The notes: generated by a model not told the origin, from the letters alone. 64,000 nucleotides of DNA from CADEDV01 sp964596345 (GCA_964596345.1 CAZQSZ010000002.1:372001-436000); one strand, 5' to 3'; shown: positions 35,275 through 43,877, counted from the first letter of the stretch. Program-made: numbers and translations.

Positions 35275-36137
35275 GCAATCCTGTCAAAATAGTAGTGACC
35301 GGTGCCAACGGGCAACTGGGAAAAGAGTTGAAACAATTATCATCTGCTTTTCCGCAGTTTGAATTTCAGTTCCTATCAAGAGAGGACCTGCCCATCCATC
35401 ATTTTGAACTGGTACGGAATTTCTTCAACGCTTATCATCCTGCCTATTTAATTAACTGTGCAGCGTATACAGCTGTTGACCGGGCGGAATCGGAGAAGGA
35501 ATTAGCTTTCCAGGTCAACGGGGAGGCTGTTGGGGTATTAGCAGCTGTTTGTAAAGAGAGGAATTGCCGGTTCATTCATGTTTCCACCGATTATGTTTTT
35601 GATGGTAACGCTACAACTCCTTATAAAGAGGATCATCCAACGAACCCGCAATCAGTCTATGGTGCATCCAAGCTGGAAGGGGAGCAGCAGGCTTTTCGGT
35701 TTAACCCGGATAGTATCGTCATCCGCACTTCCTGGGTTTATTCTGAGTTCGGGAAGAATTTTGTGAAGACCATGCTCAAACTGATGCAGGAAAGAGAAGA
35801 GCTGAATGTTGTCAGTGACCAGGTCGGTTCGCCTACGTATGCTGCTGACCTTGCGGCGGCTATTTTGCATATTATCGGTTCCGGTAAATGGCAGCCTGGC
35901 ATTTATAATTATAGTAATGAAGGGGTGATCAGTTGGTATGATTTTGCCGTGGCGATAAAAGTAATGTCCGGCTCATCCTGTAAAATAAATCCTATCCCGA
36001 CGTCACAATATCCAACCCCGGCTAAAAGGCCGGAATATTCGGTATTAAACACAGAAAAGATCAGTCAAATCTTTGGTGTCCAGTCTAGGGATTGGAAAAT
36101 TAGCCTTTCAACCTGCCTCGAACGAGCGAAAATTTAG
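35271..36137 (+). CDS. rfbD: dTDP-4-dehydrorhamnose reductase
   Basis: A 288-residue SDR that makes dTDP-L-rhamnose from the 4-keto sugar. GANGQLGKELKQL (residue ~12), NCAAYTAVDRAESE, HVSTDYVFDG (~residue 105), YGASKLEGEQ (catalytic Tyr/Lys) and IRTSWVYSEFGKNFV are family marks, with the C-terminal KRPEYSVLNTEKI segment. It is the last gene of the operon and ends 72 bp before the tRNA-Gln gene that borders the mobile element. Confidence 0.94.
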   Translation: MSNPVKIVVTGANGQLGKELKQLSSAFPQFEFQFLSREDLPIHHFELVRNFFNAYHPAYLINCAAYTAVDRAESEKELAFQVNGEAVGVLAAVCKERNCRFIHVSTDYVFDGNATTPYKEDHPTNPQSVYGASKLEGEQQAFRFNPDSIVIRTSWVYSEFGKNFVKTMLKLMQEREELNVVSDQVGSPTYAADLAAAILHIIGSGKWQPGIYNYSNEGVISWYDFAVAIKVMSGSSCKINPIPTSQYPTPAKRPEYSVLNTEKISQIFGVQSRDWKISLSTCLERAKI

Positions 36138-36148
36138 AAAAAAAGCTT

Positions 36149-36179
36149 TTGGGAGGAAAGTCTCTCTGCCTTATTTTTG
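36149..36179 (+). promoter_or_regulatory. Promoter of tRNA-Gln: TTG-N20-TATTTTTG
   Basis: TTG at 36149-36151 and TATTTTTG at 36172-36179 match the Bacteroidota consensus with the ideal 20-nt spacer. The expected start site is ~23 nt ahead of the mature tRNA. Confidence 0.7.
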
Positions 36180-36208
36180 CAATCCCAATTGAAAAATTGG
36201 ATTTAGAT

Positions 36209-36279
36209 TGACCCATGGTGTAACGGTAGCACTACAGATTTTGGTTCTGTCTGTTAAGGTTCGAATCCTTATGGGTCAA
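36209..36279 (+). tRNA. tRNA-Gln (anticodon UUG)
   Basis: A 71-nt cloverleaf fits: acceptor TGACCCA/TGGGTCA, D-arm with GTGTAACGGTAGCAC, anticodon stem ACAGA/TCTGT with loop TTTTGGT (anticodon TTG), a 4-nt variable region, and T-arm TAAGG-TTCGAAT-CCTTA. The discriminator base is A and CCA is not encoded. The element's recombinase gene reads into its last bases from the opposite strand. Confidence 0.93.
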
Positions 36280-36281
36280 CT
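36256..36281. other. Predicted chromosome-element junction (att site) in the tRNA 3' end
   Basis: Composition, strand and gene content change abruptly here: moderate-GC chromosomal genes to the left, AT-rich element genes to the right, with the integrase first. Mobile elements often use the T-arm and acceptor end of a tRNA as their target. I did not find a second copy of this sequence in the window, so the core cannot be defined. Confidence 0.4.
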
Positions 36282-37789
36282 TGCAAGGACAAGTCAGTTT
36301 TTTTACTGATTTGTCCTTTTTTATTTTGGCTGAAACCCTCTCCTAGCTTATATATCAGCTCTACAGCTTCGTTCAGTCGGGAGGTTCGATAATCATTTCC
36401 GTCAAAAGTCAATTTTTCGGGGTACATCGAACCTATTATTTCCCTTTTCCGTTTTGTATCGGCTTCTTCATACAAGGTATCAAGCCTTGAAAGGCTGTTT
36501 AAAGCCTTATCCAGTAAGGGTTTTATGTTTGCACTACCTTTATTCAAATCAAAAATTTTGTTCTCCAACAGGCTTATTCTGCTTTCAGAAGCTGCTTTAA
36601 TGTCTTTGTAATCACCGGCATCAATATCTCCTGCTAAAAGCAAATCCCTTGCTTTTGTTACCCGGCTATTCAGCTGCTCTAATTCGGTTTTCAATGCCTT
36701 TAATTCTTCGGTTTTATTCTTTGTTTTAGTGGTATATACTTCGTTTATCACTAGCTTGAATACTTCGAGCATTCCGGCACAGGGAACATACTTTTTTAAC
36801 TCTCCAAGAAAAAGTTCATTTGCCCTGTCAGATTTAAAACGAGTGCCACAAACCGATGAGCAGTGGTAATAATAATACAATCCACCATGACCTCTGGAAG
36901 CACTGCCGGTTAATAGTTTGCCGCACTTTGGGCATTTTACAAAGCCCCTCAATTGAAGAATCTCTAAGCCTCCTACTTTAGTCCTGTAGTTCTTTTTCTT
37001 ACCATCTAAAAAGTCCTGAACCTCACTAAAAGTAGTTTCAGAAATTATTGCTTCGTGTTGACCGGGTACATAAGTTTTATGTAAATCTTTCCAACCACAG
37101 GTTAAAATTTTGCCACAGTAAACGGGATTTCTAAGTATGTTCCAAAACCCGGACTTACATACTTTAAATCCCTTTTTGTTTACCTCCTTAAATATTTGCT
37201 CTACCTGGTATTGGCCTTGTGCAATTGTATGAAAAGCCCATTTTAAAATACTGGCATCTGGTTCTTTTTGGGCAATATATTTTTTACCATTCTCAGTAAT
37301 TTTATTTGCATAGCCTAATGGAGCTTTTCCCATCCATCGTCCCTCCTTTCTTGCTTTCATCATTCCATAAGTAACGTTTAAAGCCCGACGGTCGTTTTCA
37401 ACCTCGGGTGCTGCTAAGTAAAAGGCAAGCATTAATTTATTTTCGGGAATAGCTAAATCTAAGGGTTGTTCTACTGCTTGTGGCTCTACACCTAACTTGC
37501 GTAAAATGCTTATCATTTGATAAGCATCTCCGGCATTACGGCTAAATCTATCCCATTTGAGAAACAGGATAACATCAATTTGTCCCCGTTGCTTTTTTAA
37601 ATCAAACAACCAGTTATTCCATTGTGGCCGGTTAAATGTTTTTGCAGAATGGTCTTCATAAATAACCCTTCTAACTTTAATATTATTTGCCTCGCAATAT
37701 TTTCGTAATCGGTCGTCTTGGTCTCGTTGTGAATATCCTTTATCAGCTTGCTCATCGGTACTTACACGGATATATAAATCTGCTGTCAT
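36269..37789 (-). CDS. Large serine recombinase (site-specific integrase of the mobile element)
   Basis: A 506-residue recombinase. The resolvase catalytic domain is at residues ~3-150 with the nucleophile Ser10 in YIRVSTDEQ and the conserved Arg-rich LKWDRFSRNAGDAY. The Recombinase domain (~155-265) has PLGYANK and NPVYCGKI. A zinc ribbon with CPKCGKLL and HCSSVCGTRF (~290-325) follows, then a long coiled coil (~345-440). It would insert and excise the element by serine chemistry. The last codons (Val-Asp-Pro-stop) lie inside the tRNA-Gln 3' end, so the C-terminal residues depend on the junction. A 44-aa ORF starts it off upstream with a 2-bp gap. Confidence 0.93.
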   Translation of the reverse strand: MTADLYIRVSTDEQADKGYSQRDQDDRLRKYCEANNIKVRRVIYEDHSAKTFNRPQWNNWLFDLKKQRGQIDVILFLKWDRFSRNAGDAYQMISILRKLGVEPQAVEQPLDLAIPENKLMLAFYLAAPEVENDRRALNVTYGMMKARKEGRWMGKAPLGYANKITENGKKYIAQKEPDASILKWAFHTIAQGQYQVEQIFKEVNKKGFKVCKSGFWNILRNPVYCGKILTCGWKDLHKTYVPGQHEAIISETTFSEVQDFLDGKKKNYRTKVGGLEILQLRGFVKCPKCGKLLTGSASRGHGGLYYYYHCSSVCGTRFKSDRANELFLGELKKYVPCAGMLEVFKLVINEVYTTKTKNKTEELKALKTELEQLNSRVTKARDLLLAGDIDAGDYKDIKAASESRISLLENKIFDLNKGSANIKPLLDKALNSLSRLDTLYEEADTKRKREIIGSMYPEKLTFDGNDYRTSRLNEAVELIYKLGEGFSQNKKGQISKKTDLSLQVDP

Positions 37790-37791
37790 AG

Positions 37792-37926
37792 CTACGAAAT
37801 TTTGGTGATTGCTATACGTGCAAATTTAACCATAAATTCAAGGATAAGCTGAGCTTGCTCCAATGAGATATGCACATTATGGGTTCTTAATATTTCTATT
37901 ACTTTTTCAGGTCTCACATTTTCCAT
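37792..37926 (-). CDS. Small 44-aa protein just upstream of the recombinase
   Basis: An ATG at 37926 with a strong ribosome site (GGAGG, six bases before the start, unusually good for this window) opens a 44-codon frame ending two bases before the recombinase ATG. The product begins MENVRPEKVIEILRTHNV and continues as amphipathic helices (LEQAQLILEFMVKFAR). Similar very short ORFs precede integrases in other Bacteroidota elements as I recall them. It may modulate recombinase translation or bind DNA. It was short enough to be missed by length cut-offs. Confidence 0.7.
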   Translation of the reverse strand: MENVRPEKVIEILRTHNVHISLEQAQLILEFMVKFARIAITKIS

Positions 37927-37966
37927 CTCACACCTCCGCTTTTAGAAATTTTTAGCTACTCATTTC

Positions 37967-38266
37967 TTATTCATTTTGGTTTAAGGAGTTAATAAAAACT
38001 TTGCTTGGTACAAATGAGTTTTGAGCTGGTTGATATTTTATGTACCCGTATTCTTTCAGACTATTAATACACCTGTTATAAGTGTGCCGGGCATTTATTC
38101 TTGCCAACTTCATTAAAACAGAACGTTTCACTTCAACTGGGTTCAGCCCGCCATTCAAATTCCATTGATGCAGTAAAGCCATATATAAACTGATATGTGT
38201 TGCACTAATCCTCGTATCATCAGCAATGGAATTATAAAATAATGATAATGGTGGAAAGAGTTCCAT
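37967..38266 (-). CDS. Hypothetical element protein, winged-helix-like, 99 aa
   Basis: A soluble 99-residue protein. The helices ISATHISLYMALLHQWN, VKRSVLMKLARINARHTYNRCINSLKEYGYIKY and the following beta-hairpin-like PAQNSFVPSKV resemble a winged helix, as in replication or partition regulators of Bacteroidota elements. No specific target is evident. It lies directly downstream of 38269-39036 (2 bp gap) in the same transcription direction. Confidence 0.55.
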   Translation of the reverse strand: MELFPPLSLFYNSIADDTRISATHISLYMALLHQWNLNGGLNPVEVKRSVLMKLARINARHTYNRCINSLKEYGYIKYQPAQNSFVPSKVFINSLNQNE

Positions 38267-38268
38267 AA

Positions 38269-39036
38269 TTAATCCTGGTTAATTCTTGTTCTTTTATTCT
38301 TTGTAGAATTGCCCACTCTTTTCTTTTTCAATAAGCCACTGCCATTCGATGGTTGCCCTGTACCGCCTGCTTCGCTTTCGTCAGTGTCATCTTGTTGCCT
38401 TCTTTTCACCTGCATTTGTTTTTCAAGCCATTTGTTTTGTAAAAAACGATACGCCTCATCAGCAGAAATACAAGATTGACCATCGGCATAATAAAACCGC
38501 TGGCTTAGTTCTACTTTACTCTTTAATGAGCTGATATTACCCATCAGTTCATTGTAAGGAATTTCTGACCAGTACTTTTGTTTTAATAAAATGGCAATCT
38601 GTTTTCCTTCCTCTGTTAATTCCAATTCTGATAATGATTTAATTAATTGCTCAATATTTTGCTCCTTTTCATAAAATAATTTGTCATCCGGGTTAAATGG
38701 TTTTTTTGTGTTGAAATCGAATGCCGTTTTCCAATCAACCGCTTTCATCCCTTCCTCCAATTCCCCAAGAGCTACACCATTTATAACTTGTGGTGTTAAT
38801 GGCATTTCCTTTTGAAGAATAGCATCATAATAAACTAGAAAGTATCCTTTCAATTTTATATTTCGTTCGAAATGAAAATTGAAAACAATTTGCCCATCGT
38901 CTTTTAATTGTTTTTCGGTGATAACAAAATCTTCAGGGACCAAGCATATTCTTTTTAATAAGGGATAACCCATATTATCAAAACCAATTGTTTTTAGCTG
39001 TTCTGCCAATGCAGATATATTCTGAATGTTCATCAT
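38269..39036 (-). CDS. Hypothetical element protein, 255 aa
   Basis: A cytoplasmic protein with no recognised domain. The N-terminal ~130 residues alternate beta and helix (IVFNFHFERNIKLKGYFLVYYDAIL), and ~150-205 are helical with FYYADGQSCISADEAYRFLQNKWLEKQMQ. The last ~45 residues are a disordered basic tail (VKRRQQDDTDESEAGG ... KKKRVGNSTKNKRTR) that could bind DNA. It belongs with the adjacent 408-aa protein to the element backbone. Confidence 0.5.
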   Translation of the reverse strand: MMNIQNISALAEQLKTIGFDNMGYPLLKRICLVPEDFVITEKQLKDDGQIVFNFHFERNIKLKGYFLVYYDAILQKEMPLTPQVINGVALGELEEGMKAVDWKTAFDFNTKKPFNPDDKLFYEKEQNIEQLIKSLSELELTEEGKQIAILLKQKYWSEIPYNELMGNISSLKSKVELSQRFYYADGQSCISADEAYRFLQNKWLEKQMQVKRRQQDDTDESEAGGTGQPSNGSGLLKKKRVGNSTKNKRTRINQD

Positions 39037-39072
39037 GCTATATTTAGCTTCTTTAAATGGGTTTAGAAGTAT

Positions 39073-40299
39073 TTATGATACTCCTAAACCTTTACCCTTA
39101 CTTTCTCTTTTCTTAGGCAGCAGGCTTTGCCCATTTTTTTTCTCTAACTTTTCCTTCTCACTCTTCGGCTCCTGTTTCAACTCTTTTTTTTTATCATTTT
39201 CCTGGCCTTCTTTTACTTCTTTGCTGCCTTTATCAATTCCGGATTTGTATTGCTCCAGCGATTCTTTGGCTACCATCTTCATATTGGAATCGTACATGGT
39301 AACTTTTTTGTACTGAGGGTCGGCTTCCATAAACATCTTGTGGCTGCTGCCATCTTTTTCAATGGTTACGGATTGTACATTTCCTTTTTCTAATGATTGC
39401 ATCAATGCCTTTGATTTATCCGGGTCATTCAAATCTGCTACGGCAAATTTTTCTACTGCGGCCTTCAAATCATAACCATAATTTTCATGAAACTGCTTCA
39501 CTTCAAAATTGTTATTCTTGTCTTTGTTTTCAAAGTCAAGCTGTATCCAGGCTTTATACGGTTGGCCCTCTTTGGTGGTAAGGTCTTTGTGAACGGCCCG
39601 GCCATCAAGCAGGTTGTAAGCTTCCTTTGCAGTTACTCCTTTGCCCTTGTTCAGATAAAAGGTTTGTTCGTTCTTTTCTCCATTGCTTTTTTCCAATGAA
39701 GCATTGTAATTGTTGAAAAAGTACATGTCTGTAGAATCAGACTTTCGGAAATTAAGTGTAGCCTCAAAAGGCTTCTTGTTGATTTCGGCGGCGAAACGCA
39801 GTTGGAATTCTGCTTTACCTTCACCGAGATTCCGTTCCAGTTCCCGGTTCATGTTTTCTCCAAAGCCCATGTATTTGATGTTGTCTTTCAAATACTGAAG
39901 ATTGTCGTTGTTCATAATATTTGTTTTTAATTGTGAATTAAATAATGATTGCTGTATTTCAAAATGGTCTATTAACGCATCTGTAAAATCATTACCATCT
40001 TTATTATGCAGGCCATTTACATCCGGGTCAAGGTTTAACTGCTGATTAAGCTGCTCTCCATATTGAATTTGATTAAGAACATCTTTTATCGAATTAAAAT
40101 GAAGTACAGAAAACCGGTCACGGTCACTTAAATTATTTTCTGCAAATTCTATTGCTTCCTCCTTTGTTCTGAAAAAATGAACATCATTCTTATCAATAAA
40201 GTAAAGGCTGTTATTATAGGCCATGTACTTCTCGCCATTTGCCAAAGCGATACTCACCAGGTCGAGTACTTCATCTGCTATGGGATGTTCCGTTGTCAT
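39073..40299 (-). CDS. Conserved hypothetical element protein, 408 aa
   Basis: A soluble protein with three parts: residues ~1-75 (ALANGEKYMAYNNSLYFIDKNDVHFFRTKEEAIEFAENN), a central domain ~130-290 (YLKDNIKYMGFGENMNRELERNLGEGKAEFQLRF ... MYFFNNYNASL ... KGVTAKEAYNLLDGRAVHKDL), and a Lys/Glu-rich tail ending in KGKGLGVS. The central domain is a recurring hypothetical module in Bacteroidota conjugative elements. Function unknown. Its start overlaps the stop of traN by 4 bp. Confidence 0.6.
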   Translation of the reverse strand: MTTEHPIADEVLDLVSIALANGEKYMAYNNSLYFIDKNDVHFFRTKEEAIEFAENNLSDRDRFSVLHFNSIKDVLNQIQYGEQLNQQLNLDPDVNGLHNKDGNDFTDALIDHFEIQQSLFNSQLKTNIMNNDNLQYLKDNIKYMGFGENMNRELERNLGEGKAEFQLRFAAEINKKPFEATLNFRKSDSTDMYFFNNYNASLEKSNGEKNEQTFYLNKGKGVTAKEAYNLLDGRAVHKDLTTKEGQPYKAWIQLDFENKDKNNNFEVKQFHENYGYDLKAAVEKFAVADLNDPDKSKALMQSLEKGNVQSVTIEKDGSSHKMFMEADPQYKKVTMYDSNMKMVAKESLEQYKSGIDKGSKEVKEGQENDKKKELKQEPKSEKEKLEKKNGQSLLPKKRESKGKGLGVS

Positions 40300-41081
40300 T
40301 TTAAATCGGGCAATACTTTTGACTTCATTATATTTTTGTTGCCTATTCTTAACAGAAAATGCCTGCCACCGTTCTTCTCAGTAATTTGTACTGCCAGATA
40401 TTTTTTATCAGGGATAGTAAATTTTTCCAGCGCAACTACAAAGACTGTATTGCTGTTGCCTTTTACTTTACTGTGATTACCTGTAGTATACACCGGCTTT
40501 TGTTCCACTTCCTGTACAGCCGTTCTTTTACTACGCCTTTTGTCTTTAATAAAAAATCGAAGAAGGTCAACATCGTAATCAATTGTTCCTCTGTTATTGA
40601 TGTATAGCTGGTAGTAAATAATATTGTCTTTAATGTAAATGCCTCTGATGCCCGCCTGCATATTGTATTTCTTATCTTTTACTTTCTTCACTGTCCTTTC
40701 ATTATCCAGAATCATGTTGGCATAAGAGCTTACGGTAGCCGTTCTGTTTATGGGAAGATAATGTACCCATACAGCGGGTTTATTATCATAGTTAACAGTA
40801 AAGGCATAAACACTTCCGTCATCCGTCACCACACTTAAATTAGTTTCCGTAAAATCTTTTGCGGCTGCTTTCACCAATAATATTTCCGGAGCTTCTTTTA
40901 CCTGCTGCGCCAGCACGGAAGCAGTGCCACGGTCAACATGCTTTATGGCAAATGGAAAAACCAGGCTGGTAGTTTTATCAGTTGTAATATTCAGTTTTGT
41001 TTGTGCATAAGCAGCCACCACTGCGAAGCATATACTTATTATACTCACTAATCTTTTCATTGCTTTATTTTTTATGTTCAT
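40296..41081 (-). CDS. traN: Conjugative transposon protein TraN (DUF4138)
   Basis: A 261-residue exported protein. The start follows traM in a TAATG junction, so I keep 41081; the signal peptide runs MKRLVSIISICFAVVAAYAQ inside it. Residues ~30-255 match the TraN pattern: SLVFPFAIKHVDRGTASVLAQQV, SVVTDDGSVYAFTVNYD, RGIYIKDNIIYYQLYINNRGTIDYDVDLLRFFI, and the C-terminal KFTIPDKKYLAVQITEKNGGRHF. TraN is an outer-envelope component of the mating machinery in CTnDOT-type elements. Confidence 0.9.
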   Translation of the reverse strand: MNIKNKAMKRLVSIISICFAVVAAYAQTKLNITTDKTTSLVFPFAIKHVDRGTASVLAQQVKEAPEILLVKAAAKDFTETNLSVVTDDGSVYAFTVNYDNKPAVWVHYLPINRTATVSSYANMILDNERTVKKVKDKKYNMQAGIRGIYIKDNIIYYQLYINNRGTIDYDVDLLRFFIKDKRRSKRTAVQEVEQKPVYTTGNHSKVKGNSNTVFVVALEKFTIPDKKYLAVQITEKNGGRHFLLRIGNKNIMKSKVLPDLK

Positions 41082-42367
41082 TAATTATTCTCCATGTTTT
41101 TATCTTTCAGCAAAACTTTATACCCTTCTTTAATCATCACCTTTACCTGCTTTACTTTCCGGCTCATTAAACTTTTTACAGTGTTGATACCTGCGGCTGC
41201 AGCTTGTGCTTTCAAAGAAGGGTCAAGTGTGGTAAGCTCCATTAACTGCAGACTGTTATCAGTAGAGTTTTTTGCCACATCCCGGCTAATAGAACCTGGA
41301 ATATAAATACCGGGTAAGCCATCCATATCGAACAGTTCTAACTTAACCGGGAATAGCTGATTTTTATAGCGAATAGAATTTATTTCCACTTCAAGCCGTT
41401 CATTATTTAGTGATGCTATGCCATTTACAGGTGTGCCTTTAGCAATTAGAATGCCATTAATAAACACATTTGTAAATAAGCGTAACTGAATAACAGCACC
41501 ATTCACCAATGATTGATTATTATGAACGACTGCTTCAATAGTAAAGCCCTCAATAGTTTCTTCTGCTTCTTTTGTTGGTCCATAGAATTGATTTGTGCTG
41601 TTTGCTTTTTTTTTCATCGTATCAATCAATGATACATTCGCCAGCTTGGGTGATGTGGTTACAGCAAACACCACCTGCTTTTGTTGCAATGATTTTTCTT
41701 TGAGCTTATCCTTCACCCGTTGAGGATGCTGTATATCTAATATTCTTTCTAAAGTTCCATTGAGTTGTTGCATTTCAGGGTCGCCGGTGTTGGTCTTATT
41801 CATTGTTACCATCATATTTTCCAGTCTATCCATTTCGCCGGATAGTTCATCATCCTGATTGTAATTCATTGCATCAACATTTTCGTTGACCGGCACTTCA
41901 GGCTGTTTGTTAATTTCTTTTTGCAGCAACGCTAATTTTTGCAGTAGTTTTTGTTCAGGGTTATTTTTAGCTACTTCATACGGCGATGAATTAAGACGCT
42001 GATTGTATTTTGAAGCTGAGTTTTGAGTAAGCAGTTCCAATTCGTTTACAGGTATATAACCAGTATCTTCTTTTTGCTGATAATATGGGTCTGTCCGCAT
42101 CCACTCCTCCAGCTTTGCAGAATCTTTCTCGGCCTTATCATAAAAGCTAAGTTTGTCTGTCAGATTATCATCTTTCATTTTGGCGTCAGGAAGGTTTAGA
42201 TTTAAGCCTCTCTGTTCATTTGCAATAACAGATTCATTACCTTTACCACCACCCAATGCCCAAAATGCCATTGTGAGAAATGGTATTACCAATAATGGCA
42301 ACACCAGCATCATTTTTCTTTTACGCAGAAAAGCCTGCGACTGCTGTATTTGATTCATACACTTCAT
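41081..42367 (-). CDS. traM: Conjugative transposon protein TraM
   Basis: A 428-residue protein with an N-terminal anchor (~residues 17-35, MMLVLPLLVIPFLTMAFWAL) and a long disordered or coiled-coil region (PEQKLLQKLALLQKEI). The C-terminal domain from ~270 (EGFTIEAVVHNNQSLVNGAVIQLRLF...NGILIAKGTPVNGIAS) is typical of TraM. It spans the periplasm and is part of the transfer channel. Start at 42367 overlaps the traL stop (ATGA). Three more Met codons lie nearby. Confidence 0.9.
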   Translation of the reverse strand: MKCMNQIQQSQAFLRKRKMMLVLPLLVIPFLTMAFWALGGGKGNESVIANEQRGLNLNLPDAKMKDDNLTDKLSFYDKAEKDSAKLEEWMRTDPYYQQKEDTGYIPVNELELLTQNSASKYNQRLNSSPYEVAKNNPEQKLLQKLALLQKEINKQPEVPVNENVDAMNYNQDDELSGEMDRLENMMVTMNKTNTGDPEMQQLNGTLERILDIQHPQRVKDKLKEKSLQQKQVVFAVTTSPKLANVSLIDTMKKKANSTNQFYGPTKEAEETIEGFTIEAVVHNNQSLVNGAVIQLRLFTNVFINGILIAKGTPVNGIASLNNERLEVEINSIRYKNQLFPVKLELFDMDGLPGIYIPGSISRDVAKNSTDNSLQLMELTTLDPSLKAQAAAAGINTVKSLMSRKVKQVKVMIKEGYKVLLKDKNMENN

Positions 42368-42861
42368 TTTTGCTTTTGTGAATAATAAATTTGTTCCAGC
42401 GCCTGCACACTATCTATCAAACCCGGCCTGGCCTGCAGAATGCTATCGTATTCATTCGCTCTATTCAATTTTAGACTATCCATGTATTTTCTAAAGTCTT
42501 GTATTTGTAAATAAGTTTGCTCATCTACAGTTGCCTCTGGAATTACGGTTTCATCTCCCGTTTTATTAAAATGCTTTGGAATATCCATTTGCTGTATCTC
42601 AAATGATTGCTGCTTTTGTTCAGCACTGAAAACACTACTTGCAATAAGATAAATACTGTAACCACCTGCGGAAACGCAGAAGAATATCAGTATTAGCTTT
42701 AATCGTTTGTAATTTGTTTTCATGAATAGTTTATTCATTCTTTCAGCAAATAACCGCTGTGCTTTTATACCAACACCAGCAATTTTACCGGCAACCTTAT
42801 CCGATATAGTGGTTTTTTCTTCTGACTGTAATTCCTTTTTCTTTTTTTTAAATAACCACAT
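42364..42861 (-). CDS. TraL-like conjugative transposon membrane protein
   Basis: A 165-residue protein from the ATG at 42861, one base after the traK stop; the longer reading from 42915 lies within traK. MWLFKKKKKE at the start, a transmembrane helix ~57-80 (LILIFFCVSAGGYSIYLIASSV), then a periplasmic tail with EIQQMDIPKHFNKTGDE. Length and order (K, L, M, N) match TraL (DUF3989), although this one is longer than the ~100-residue CTnDOT protein. Assignment rests mainly on position. Confidence 0.7.
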   Translation of the reverse strand: MWLFKKKKKELQSEEKTTISDKVAGKIAGVGIKAQRLFAERMNKLFMKTNYKRLKLILIFFCVSAGGYSIYLIASSVFSAEQKQQSFEIQQMDIPKHFNKTGDETVIPEATVDEQTYLQIQDFRKYMDSLKLNRANEYDSILQARPGLIDSVQALEQIYYSQKQK

Positions 42862-42862
42862 A

Positions 42863-43480
42863 CTACCGGTTTTGAATGTTGATGTCTGTATTCTCCAGTG
42901 TCCGCCACTTTTCAATCAGGAAGCCATGCGAATTATTATCACTTCTGGAAACGTTTCTTAAATAACCTTCTGTAACCAGGTTCCTTGTGGCGATAGTAGT
43001 TGGCCTGATTATTCTTTGAGTGCCTTTATACCGGAAGTAGAAAGGATAGACATTGGTATTGATGACGATGCTGTCCATCGAAATTTCCTGGCTGATATTG
43101 CCACTGATAAGATTGGAATAATAACCATTCTCTTTAAGGTTGTCGTATTGCTGTTTTGCTGAGTTGTCCGCCAAATACAAAGCCTTTGTAATGTTGGCTT
43201 GTATTACTTTATCATCCGGGTCAAGAGTGAAAAAGAAGTGATGAAACATTTTTACATGGTCGCTTGCTTCAACGGGGATGTTATCCTTTCTGTCGGCTGC
43301 GTATGCTTCCAATGCTTTGCCGTTTGCCAGTATAAAAACTTTGTTTTGCGATTGTGATGAAAGCTGGTAGCTTTTGTAAGCGATAAAAATTGATATTAGT
43401 ACACAGGCTATTAAAAATGCAAGACTTAAGAACCGGATATACCGAAAAGCCGTATCAATATTTTTAGTTTTCTGGAACAT
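42863..43480 (-). CDS. traK: Conjugative transposon protein TraK
   Basis: A 205-residue VirB8-like mating-channel protein. The cytoplasmic N-terminus MFQKTKNIDTAFRYIRF precedes a span at ~residues 17-34 (LSLAFLIACVLISIFIAYKSY). The periplasmic domain shows HVKMFHHFFFTLDPDDKVIQANI and a C-terminal region with IRPTTIATRNLVTEGYLRNV. It is the first gene of the second half of the tra operon; the traJ gene that would normally precede it lies 3 kb away beyond the cargo. Confidence 0.9.
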   Translation of the reverse strand: MFQKTKNIDTAFRYIRFLSLAFLIACVLISIFIAYKSYQLSSQSQNKVFILANGKALEAYAADRKDNIPVEASDHVKMFHHFFFTLDPDDKVIQANITKALYLADNSAKQQYDNLKENGYYSNLISGNISQEISMDSIVINTNVYPFYFRYKGTQRIIRPTTIATRNLVTEGYLRNVSRSDNNSHGFLIEKWRTLENTDINIQNR

Positions 43481-43628
43481 CAGTTACACTTTTACTTGTT
43501 CACATTATGGAATATGCAAAAATGTAGCCGTGAAGCCATTTTTTATGGTGAGAGGGGTAGTGCTACCTGTTTAATTTGAAAGCTGGTTAGAGTAATCGGT
43601 CGCAAATACATTTAAAAGTGACGGATTG

Positions 43629-43653
43629 GCGAAAGTTTGAGAAAAACTTTCGC
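43629..43653. promoter_or_regulatory. Perfect 10-bp inverted repeat
   Basis: GCGAAAGTTT and AAACTTTCGC flank GAGAA. There is no T run on either strand, so this is more like an operator or RNA structure than a terminator. It lies about 250 bp before the protoglobin operon and 150 bp before traK. Confidence 0.45.
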
Positions 43654-43839
43654 AGACCAATAAGATATGCGTTACCCAAGTGACAGTCCCAAAATTTGAA
43701 GAGTGGGCTATACATATAAATAATTAAGCTCCTTTCTATTGCCCAAACACCAAGCCCACCCACCGCCCAGACTTTTAGTACAAAATCTATGATGGATGGA
43801 AAATATTTCTAAAATCATTATTTTGTTAGGATTCCTTAC

Positions 43840-43847
43840 TATATTTG
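43840..43847 (+). promoter_or_regulatory. Candidate -7 element (TATATTTG) of the protoglobin operon
   Basis: TATATTTGCG matches TAnnTTTG, 31 nt before the first protoglobin ATG. The -33 box is weak (TTA), as might be expected of an activator-dependent or regulated promoter. Confidence 0.5.
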
Positions 43848-43877
43848 CGATGTTATTCAAATTTAAAACTTATAAAA

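Larger units (their letters stand above)
43481..43877. other. Spacer between traK and the protoglobin operon
   Basis: About 400 bp without a credible ORF. It holds a 10-bp stem hairpin at 43629-43653 (GCGAAAGTTT, loop GAGAA, AAACTTTCGC), the plus-strand -7 element at 43840, and must contain the promoter now driving traK-traN on the minus strand, which I could not identify. Confidence 0.5.

Noticed and set aside
36209..36279. Duplicate of the tRNA-Gln 3' end within the window (attR)
   Set aside because: I looked for the terminal GGTTCGAATCC and TATGGGTCA words in the right half and did not see a second copy; it may be outside the window.
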